A DNA stretch of 18,407 nt, taken from the NCBI GenBank assembly GCA_003531665.1, contig DQFC01000002.1, positions 38,518 to 56,924 of the forward strand. Direction: 5' to 3'. Below, piece by piece: positions 13,924 to 18,407 of this stretch; positions within the stretch are counted from its first letter, which is position 1, and each line of letters begins with the position of its first letter. Source of the stretch: Candidatus Collierbacteria bacterium (GTDB lineage Bacteria; Patescibacteriota; Microgenomatia; UBA1400; MFAQ01). Made by a program: the position numbers and the translations under genes. The notes below the pieces were generated by a model. The model did not search any database, was not told the DNA's origin, and worked only from the letters and a program-made list of their open reading frames with translations.

Positions 13924-13945
13924 ATTTTACTACCACACTCGCCAT
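13924..13945 (-). promoter_or_regulatory. Ferredoxin promoter: TAAAAT -10 with shared upstream module
   Basis: On the minus strand ATGGCGAGTG-TG-GTAGTAAAAT. The -10 (13924-13929) ends 6 nt before ATG. The upstream 16 bases recur, minus the 2-bp TG, before the GreA-like gene at 16974-16993. Confidence 0.55.
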
Positions 13946-13972
13946 AGATCTCACTGCACTAACGTGGCGGGA

Positions 13973-13978
13973 TATAAT
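13973..13978 (+). promoter_or_regulatory. -10 element of the DUF2130 gene (leaderless)
   Basis: Perfect TATAAT ending 6 nt before ATG 13985. No SD sequence lies between. Confidence 0.65.
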
Positions 13979-13984
13979 GACGGC

Positions 13985-15085
13985 ATGTCAAATAACATAA
14001 AATGTCCCAATTGCGGAGAGGAAATCGAAGTTTCGGAAGCCCTCACTGCCACAATCAAAGAACAGATGGGTAAAAGCCTCAGAGACGAAGGTTTTAGGGA
14101 GGCCGAGAAGAAATTTAAATCAGAAGCCGCCGAAGAATCCAAAGCGATCAAAGAAGAATTGGATTTTAAATCCAAAAAGCTGGACGAGTCTCGCGAGTCG
14201 GAGAGGCTTCTCCGCCAGGAAAAATTAAGGCTCGAAGATGAAAGAAAAACTTTCGAGTTGGAGAAGCAGAAACAATTGGATGTCGAAAGAGACAAAATTC
14301 GTCAACAAACACTGCTGGAAGCGAGTGACGCCCACCGTTTGAAAGATCTCGAAAAAGAGAAGATGATTAACGATCTCAAGAGATCTTTGGAGGATGCCCG
14401 TCTAAAGGCCTCTCAAAGTTCACAACAGTTACAAGGAGAAGTTCAAGAGCTGGATATGGAAAGTTATCTACAGTCCGCTTTTCCGAGTGATGAAATCAAC
14501 CCGGTTGGCAAAGGAGTAAAAGGTGCGGATATTAGCCAGATAGTCAGAACCAACCTTGGTACTGTCTGTGGCATCATACTCTGGGAATCAAAAAGGACTA
14601 AAGCGTGGGTCGACGACTGGGCGGTCAAGCTAAAAGACAATCTGCGTGCATCCAAAGCCAATATTCCGGTCATTATTACCACCGTTCTTCCGAAAGAGAT
14701 TAAGTCCGGTTTTGGCTTCTTTCAGGGAGTTTGGGTCGCCGAACCGAAATTTATTCAGCCGTTAGCCGAGATTCTCAGGAAAAATTTGATCGATGTGGCC
14801 AGAGAAAAGCATAACGGACAAGATAGGGGCACCAAAGCCGATATGATTTACACATATCTAACAAGCGATGCCTTTGTTCAGCAAATCCAAAGCATTATCG
14901 AAGTCCATCAAAGCATGCAGCTTCAGATTCAAAAAGAAAGAGCCGCTTTTGAAAAAATCTGGAAGGAAAGGGAAGCCCAGGCCTCCAGAATTATTATGAG
15001 CACTGCCGGCATCTATGGCAGCATCCAAGGCGTAGCCGGCCAATCCTTGCCACCGGTCAAAGGCCTCGACCTCCTCGAATCCTAA
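13985..15085 (+). CDS. DUF2130 protein: zinc-ribbon-like N-terminus, coiled coil, nuclease-like domain
   Basis: 366 residues. The N-terminus has IKCPNCGEEIEVSEAL (CxxC), followed by ~130 residues of highly charged coiled coil (residues ~30-150). The C-terminal DUF2130 domain contains ESYLQSAFPSDEINPVGKG, GADISQIV, CGIILWESKRTKAW and LPKEIKSGFGFFQGVWVAEP. The D...ExK arrangement (GADI / WESK) is compatible with a PD-(D/E)XK-type fold, so a DNA-linked role is plausible but not established. Start: the frame is open from 13838, but 13985 begins the family sequence and lies 6 nt after TATAAT. The stop overlaps the convergent phosphatase stop by 4 bp. Confidence 0.88.
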   Translation: MSNNIKCPNCGEEIEVSEALTATIKEQMGKSLRDEGFREAEKKFKSEAAEESKAIKEELDFKSKKLDESRESERLLRQEKLRLEDERKTFELEKQKQLDVERDKIRQQTLLEASDAHRLKDLEKEKMINDLKRSLEDARLKASQSSQQLQGEVQELDMESYLQSAFPSDEINPVGKGVKGADISQIVRTNLGTVCGIILWESKRTKAWVDDWAVKLKDNLRASKANIPVIITTVLPKEIKSGFGFFQGVWVAEPKFIQPLAEILRKNLIDVAREKHNGQDRGTKADMIYTYLTSDAFVQQIQSIIEVHQSMQLQIQKERAAFEKIWKEREAQASRIIMSTAGIYGSIQGVAGQSLPPVKGLDLLES

Positions 15086-15720
15086 ATCAGATGGCTATGG
15101 TCGTTGAGGCAAACCAAACTCCACTGCCCAGAGTCTTCGTCGTAATCCAAAACGGAAAGACCAGCGTTGTGATGATGAAAGGCCTTAAAAAAGTCAACGA
15201 TCGTTTTCTTATCCGCGTCGAAGCCAAAAATCATTGTAGCCACCAAAATGGCAATAAATATTCCATGGGTGACTGCAATTATCTTTTTATTTTTATACTC
15301 TGTGGCCAGAGTGTTGCAAACGTCTTTGGCTCGCAAAAGCAGTTCACTCATTGATTCTCCTTCGCCTTCAAACTTCCAATTAAAATCCAAAACTTTTCCT
15401 GCCTTAGTCCGTTCGTGGATGAAACGCAAATTTATTTCACTATCGTCCGGGATACCCTGTACGATTTCAGGCACATCTTGCTCGTGCAAATTATGGAAAA
15501 TATGAATATTCAATCCGGTCTCTTTGGAAATAACTTCGGCGGTTTGCAGAGCTCTTGGCCAATCACTGCTCAGCAATACGTCAGCATCAATAGATTTAAG
15601 TTTTTTTGCCACCGCTCTAGCCTGTTCTCTCCCTAACTCCCCCAGAGGTGTTAGGGGGGTTTGTCTCTTATTCTCCATTCGAGTATCCGTTTTTCCATGT
15701 CGCACTAAATATAATCGCAT
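15082..15720 (-). CDS. Histidine phosphatase superfamily protein (phosphoglycerate mutase-like)
   Basis: 212 residues. LVRHGKTD is the RHG catalytic motif with the phosphate-accepting histidine; LLSSDWPRALQTAEVI and EGESMSELLLRA follow, and VTHGIFIAIL holds the second catalytic histidine. The branch covers cofactor-dependent mutases and broad phosphatases (CobC/GpmB type); the substrate is not predictable. Two in-frame ATGs exist. ATG 15726 touches the TAAAAT -10 (15727-15732), while ATG 15720 lies 6 nt after it and gives the family N-terminus MRLYLVRHG, so 15720 is chosen. The start is 29 bp from the divergent nuclease gene's start. Confidence 0.9.
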   Translation of the reverse strand: MRLYLVRHGKTDTRMENKRQTPLTPLGELGREQARAVAKKLKSIDADVLLSSDWPRALQTAEVISKETGLNIHIFHNLHEQDVPEIVQGIPDDSEINLRFIHERTKAGKVLDFNWKFEGEGESMSELLLRAKDVCNTLATEYKNKKIIAVTHGIFIAILVATMIFGFDADKKTIVDFFKAFHHHNAGLSVLDYDEDSGQWSLVCLNDHSHLI

Positions 15721-15726
15721 AAACAT

Positions 15727-15732
15727 ATTTTA
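15727..15732 (-). promoter_or_regulatory. -10 element of the histidine phosphatase gene (leaderless)
   Basis: TAAAAT on the minus strand, 6 nt before ATG 15720. It decides between the two in-frame ATGs. Confidence 0.5.
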
Positions 15733-15749
15733 CCGTGTTAACATGAGCC

Positions 15750-16535
15750 ATGTATTACAAGAAATCCAGAGGTATCTTTGATCCCAAGTCCAAAGATCCA
15801 TTCAAAATCAGCCGGTCCAAGATTGAGCTTTACACACAGTGCCCACGCTGTTTCTATATGGACGTTCGTCTCGGTCTCTCACGTCCCTCCACGCCTCCCT
15901 ACACCCTAAACTCAGCTGTCGATAATTTACTCAAGAACGAGTTCGATCTTCTTCGGAAAACCGGTGAAAAACATGAGCTGATGAAAAAATACGCTATCGA
16001 TGCGATTCCTTTTAGTCACCCCGACTTGCCTCAATGGCGAGGAGAAGTAACTGCTTACGAGGGAGCTTTGGTCGTAGACGAAAAATCAAATTTGCTCATC
16101 AACGGCCTGGTCGATGATGTCTGGCAAGACAGTAAGGGGAATTTGGTGATGGTTGATTACAAATCCACCAGTTCGGCCAAGCCCCCCTCCCTTGATGACG
16201 AGTGGAAACAATCATATAAGCGGCAAATAGAGATTTATCAGTGGATCTTCCGCGAGCTTGGTTTTCCCGTATCCAAGATCGGCTACTTTGTTTTTGCCAA
16301 TGCCATGAAGAACTTGCCAAAGTTCGACGGTAAACTTGAATTCGAGATGTCCGTTCTCTCCTATGAAGGGAATCCAGATTGGATCGAGCTAACTCTCTTG
16401 GAAATTCGCGAACTACTCAACTCGGACATCATTCCGGCACCTGCTCATGAATGCGAATATTGTGCATACAAGCAGAAGTCAGTCCAAATAGTTAAATCTC
16501 TCAAAGAGAAGCAAGTGCCCATCTTTCCAGCCTGA
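15750..16535 (+). CDS. PD-(D/E)XK nuclease family protein, second four-cysteine member
   Basis: 261 residues. SRSKIELYTQCPRCFY (C31, C34) replaces the single N-terminal cysteine of classic Cas4/AddB. ILVV..LINGLVDDVWQD (Asp), LVMVDYKSTSS (D..K) and QIEIYQWIFREL (Gln-Tyr motif) are the nuclease core, and HECEYCAYKQ (C235, C238) completes a CxxC plus CxxC metal site. The motif His before the core seems replaced (NSAVDNLL). It is probably a DNA-processing nuclease of unknown partner, distinct from the 11056 gene. No array or helicase is adjacent. Weak GTTAAC (15737-15742) lies 7 nt before ATG. The stop is 16 bp from the convergent GreA-like gene's stop. Confidence 0.85.
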   Translation: MYYKKSRGIFDPKSKDPFKISRSKIELYTQCPRCFYMDVRLGLSRPSTPPYTLNSAVDNLLKNEFDLLRKTGEKHELMKKYAIDAIPFSHPDLPQWRGEVTAYEGALVVDEKSNLLINGLVDDVWQDSKGNLVMVDYKSTSSAKPPSLDDEWKQSYKRQIEIYQWIFRELGFPVSKIGYFVFANAMKNLPKFDGKLEFEMSVLSYEGNPDWIELTLLEIRELLNSDIIPAPAHECEYCAYKQKSVQIVKSLKEKQVPIFPA

Positions 16536-16551
16536 AATGAATTACAATACC

Positions 16552-16968
16552 TCAAATATTTTCTTCAATTTTCTTTATTCTCAACTTCTGGCCGTTTATT
16601 TCAAACTCGTTACCGGTAATCTTTCCCAACAGATTTTTTGCCAAAGGTGTCTTTTCACTGAGTAGCGTCACACCATCTTCCTCAGTGCCACCCAACCCGT
16701 TCGGTACAATGAAATATTTTTTGACAGAGCCATCTACCGTGTTCAACATCGTATAGACTGAGTGGTATTTCGCAGTTTCACCCTTAAGTTCCATGAGCTT
16801 CTTCTTCTCTTCCAATAGTGAATTGAAAAGCTGGTTCGCAATTTGTCTGGTTTGGTCGTGTTGTGACTCCATCGAGGAGGCGCTTTCGTCCCGTTCGGTT
16901 GCCGCTTGTTTTATTCGCTTATCCACCGTGCGGATCTCCTTCTCTATTTTCTGTTTCAAATCAATCAT
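16552..16968 (-). CDS. GreA/GreB-family transcription factor, short form
   Basis: 138 residues, shorter than GreA (~158). An N-terminal helical part (IDLKQKIEKEIRTVDKRIKQAATERDESASSMESQHDQTRQIANQLF) is followed by a C-terminal FKBP-like half ending in VTLLSEKTPLAKNLLGKITGNEFEINGQKLRIKKIE, which matches the GreA C-terminus. The canonical GreA loop (GDLSENAEY) is replaced by DESASSMESQHDQ, as in GreA-like paralogues, so transcript cleavage activity at RNA polymerase is uncertain. ATG 16968 follows a TAAAAT -10 (16974-16979) by 5 nt. The frame is open upstream to 17097, but that would overlap the QueA gene and its promoter. Confidence 0.75.
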   Translation of the reverse strand: MIDLKQKIEKEIRTVDKRIKQAATERDESASSMESQHDQTRQIANQLFNSLLEEKKKLMELKGETAKYHSVYTMLNTVDGSVKKYFIVPNGLGGTEEDGVTLLSEKTPLAKNLLGKITGNEFEINGQKLRIKKIEENI

Positions 16969-16973
16969 GATTA

Positions 16974-16993
16974 ATTTTACTACCACTCGCCAT
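16974..16993 (-). promoter_or_regulatory. GreA-like gene promoter sharing a module with the ferredoxin promoter
   Basis: Minus strand ATGGCGAGTG-GTAGTAAAAT. The -10 TAAAAT (16974-16979) is 5 nt before ATG 16968. The module equals that at 13924-13945 except for a 2-bp indel. Confidence 0.55.
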
Positions 16994-17041
16994 GCTGAGT
17001 GTAGCGGTAGGCCGCTGGTACCCGAAGGGGAGATCATCTGG

Positions 17042-17047
17042 GATAAT
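17042..17047 (+). promoter_or_regulatory. Extended -10 of queA (leaderless)
   Basis: TGG-GATAAT (17039-17047) ends 6 nt before GTG 17054. The rest of the 85-bp gap holds hairpins CACTC/GAGTG (16984-17001) and AGCGG-TAGG-CCGCT (17002-17015), of unknown role. Confidence 0.6.
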
Positions 17048-17053
17048 AACACC

Positions 17054-18115
17054 GTGAATCTATCAAACTTCCACTTTGACCTACCCGACGAACTCATCGG
17101 TCAGCAAGCCATTGAGCCCAGAGACTCTTGTAAGCTTTTGGTAGTCAATCGACAGAATCAAAGTCTCTCTCACCATGTTTTTCGTGATCTAGCTGACCTC
17201 TTAGACGATCAATACGTCTTGGTCCTAAATGACACAAAGGTTTTCCCCGCCAGATTATTCGGCACCAAAGAAAGCGGGGGAAAGATAGAAGTACTTCTTC
17301 TAAAACATACTTCCTTGGACACCTTTGAATGTATCGTCCGCGGGAAAATCAAAGTTGGTCAAAATCTGATCTTTGGCTCCAATCTCGCCGGTTCCGTCAT
17401 CACCAAGAGCGAAGAAGGGGAAATCAGCCTTAAGTTTAATTTTTCCGGCCCTGATTTGATTGCAAAAATAGACGAACTTGGGAAGACCCCTTTGCCGCCA
17501 TACATTCATTCCGCCGACGAAGAAAAAGAGCTCCGGGAAAAATATCAAACTGTCTATGCGAGAGAAAAGGGGAGTGCGGCCGCCCCCACGGCCGGTCTCC
17601 ATTTCACTCCGGAATTACTGGAAAAATTAGCCGGAAAAGGAGTTCAAATCGAAAAAATCACCCTTCACGTCGGACTTGGTACCTTTAAACCGGTTACCGA
17701 GGAGCAAATTGTCTCAAAAACTCTTCACTCGGAATCATTTTGGTTAACCTCGGCCGTCGCCGACAGGCTGAACTTGGCGAAACGATCCGGTAAAAAAATC
17801 ATTGCCGTCGGCACGACGACTTGCCGGGTCCTGGAATCACAAGCCGACGAATCGGGTAAGTTAACCGCCGGAGAAGGGGAGACCAATATTTTTATCCAAC
17901 CCGGTTACCGTTTTAAATTCATTGACGGCCTGATCACCAACTTCCATCTGCCTAGCACCAGCCTATTAATGCTTGTTACCGCCCTGATTTCCGCACCCAA
18001 CTCCCCTGCCCGTTTGGAAAACTTTCCGGACAGCCTCATGGGCAGAGCCTACACCGAGGCAATAAAAAATAAATACAAATTCTTCAGTTTCGGTGATGCC
18101 ATGCTGATACTCTAA
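17054..18115 (+). CDS. queA: S-adenosylmethionine:tRNA ribosyltransferase-isomerase
   Basis: 353 residues, the usual QueA length. FDLPDELIGQQAIEPRDSCKLLVV at the N-terminus, VLNDTKVFPARLFGTKESGGKIEVLLL, the TPLPPYI segment, AAAPTAGLHFTPELL, LHVGLGTFKPV, GTTTCRVLES and LITNFHLPSTSLLMLV are family landmarks in order. It transfers the ribosyl part of SAM to 7-aminomethyl-7-deazaguanine in tRNA, giving epoxyqueuosine in the wobble position of GUN anticodons. Start: GTG 17054 gives the family N-terminus (VNLSNFHFDLP) and lies 6 nt after an extended -10; the open frame back to 16793 overlaps the GreA-like gene and is rejected. Other queuosine genes are not in the window. Confidence 0.95.
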   Translation: MNLSNFHFDLPDELIGQQAIEPRDSCKLLVVNRQNQSLSHHVFRDLADLLDDQYVLVLNDTKVFPARLFGTKESGGKIEVLLLKHTSLDTFECIVRGKIKVGQNLIFGSNLAGSVITKSEEGEISLKFNFSGPDLIAKIDELGKTPLPPYIHSADEEKELREKYQTVYAREKGSAAAPTAGLHFTPELLEKLAGKGVQIEKITLHVGLGTFKPVTEEQIVSKTLHSESFWLTSAVADRLNLAKRSGKKIIAVGTTTCRVLESQADESGKLTAGEGETNIFIQPGYRFKFIDGLITNFHLPSTSLLMLVTALISAPNSPARLENFPDSLMGRAYTEAIKNKYKFFSFGDAMLIL

Positions 18116-18118
18116 TGC

Positions 18119-18124
18119 TATTAT
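18119..18124 (+). promoter_or_regulatory. -10 element of the MazG-like gene (leaderless)
   Basis: TATTAT ends 6 nt before ATG 18131, in the 15-bp gap after queA. Transcription from queA could also read into this gene. Confidence 0.45.
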
Positions 18125-18130
18125 TGTTCT

Positions 18131-18407
18131 ATGAAACTTAGTGAAATAGGCCAACGCATTCTCAAACAAGCCGAGGATAAGGGTTGGGGACACACCAAAG
18201 AGTCACTCAATGTTGCCGAAAAAACAATGCTTATTGCCACGGAAATCACCGAGCTTCGTGAGGCAACCACAACAGTCGTATCTAGTCCAAAAGATACCAT
18301 AGAGTCGGAGACCGCTGATATCTTAATGAGAACTTTGCATCTTGGAACCGCTTGGGGTATCGATTTTGATTCTGAAGAAATTTTCACAAGTCGATTCAAA
18401 GATCACG
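18131..18407 (+). CDS. MazG-like nucleotide pyrophosphohydrolase, 3' truncated by window end
   Basis: 92 codons are visible and the frame is open at the window edge. Helical sequence MKLSEIGQRILKQAEDKGWG is followed by TEITELREA (E38, E41) and ESETADILMRTL (E60, D63), the ExxE...ExxD metal site of all-alpha NTP pyrophosphohydrolases (MazG/dUTPase-2/HisE superfamily). These hydrolyse (d)NTPs to monophosphates and pyrophosphate, usually as house-cleaning enzymes. ATG 18131 lies 6 nt after TATTAT. The same bases are open on the other strand (18121-18399), but that is a shadow. The C-terminus and any extra domain cannot be seen. Confidence 0.82.
   Translation, partial: MKLSEIGQRILKQAEDKGWGHTKESLNVAEKTMLIATEITELREATTTVVSSPKDTIESETADILMRTLHLGTAWGIDFDSEEIFTSRFKDH

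Noticed and set aside
11056..16535. A CRISPR-associated or defence island built around the Cas4-like nucleases
   Set aside because: No repeat array, Cas1/Cas2 or effector is visible, and the genes lie in separate, oppositely oriented units between housekeeping genes.
17002..17053. A preQ1 riboswitch before queA
   Set aside because: Hairpins exist in the gap, but the -10 is at 17042-17047, so the transcript starts at about the GTG and leaves no leader; the hairpins are upstream of the promoter.
16793..17053. N-terminal extension of QueA by 87 residues
   Set aside because: It is antisense to the GreA-like gene, has no QueA similarity, and the family N-terminus begins at GTG 17054 right after a -10.
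18121..18399. A 92-residue minus-strand frame at the window end
   Set aside because: The plus strand shows the MazG ExxE/ExxD metal motif with a -10 before its ATG; the minus frame is Ser/Val-rich shadow sequence.
1..18407. Alternative genetic code with TGA as glycine
   Set aside because: TGA is the natural stop of several well-bounded genes (1418-1420, 13280-13282, 16533-16535), and genes do not extend sensibly through it.

Overview
The window looks like a piece of a streamlined bacterial chromosome, most likely a Candidate Phyla Radiation (Patescibacteria) genome, possibly of the Microgenomates group. This is inferred from very tight gene packing with overlapping 3' ends, many short lineage-typical proteins (free-standing GIY-YIG protein, small GreA-like protein, DUF2130, Ig-like and CAP-domain surface proteins), a Pif1-type helicase, and almost no Shine-Dalgarno sequences. 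TGA ends several genes (e.g. 1418-1420, 13280-13282, 16533-16535), so the Gly-TGA code of some CPR lineages is not used.

Region 1 (1-4618, + strand) is the end of a cell-surface polysaccharide operon. It holds a truncated GT2 glycosyltransferase, an acyltransferase-3 membrane protein, a second GT2 enzyme with a palindromic repeat embedded in its coding sequence, a GT-C-like membrane glycosyltransferase and an O-antigen ligase/polymerase-like protein. All are translationally overlapped. Region 2 (4581-5965, - strand) holds an Ig-like-repeat membrane protein and, upstream of it, a tandem pair of diverged small paralogues of unknown function. That pair is the only place with strong Shine-Dalgarno sequences, and it ends in a clean terminator.

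Region 3 (5981-6561) is the most unusual part. An intact tRNA-Gly(CCC) gene is bracketed by broken copies of itself. A promoter plus 5'-half copy lies upstream, its D-loop split by a 38-bp palindrome. A 3'-end copy (21 bp identical) lies downstream. A GIY-YIG gene occupies the space between the upstream half and the intact tRNA and ends inside the tRNA. This resembles a tRNA-targeting mobile element that restores its target.

Region 4 (6580-18407) is housekeeping and accessory genes on both strands: a one-TM exported protein, a YgjP-like metallopeptidase, a Pif1-family helicase, an MFS transporter, a PAP2 phosphatase, two four-cysteine PD-(D/E)XK (Cas4/AddB-like) nucleases, a double CAP-domain protein, an HPF-like protein, an unknown protein coupled to a ferredoxin, DUF2130, a histidine phosphatase, a GreA-like factor, QueA and a truncated MazG-like pyrophosphohydrolase. 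No CRISPR array, rRNA or transposase was seen.

A regularity unites the window. About a dozen transcription-unit-first genes have a -10 hexamer ending 5-7 nt before the start codon, so their mRNAs should be leaderless. This rule also resolves several ambiguous starts (Ig-like protein, HPF, histidine phosphatase, DUF2130, QueA). No stretch of 300 bases lacks a gene.
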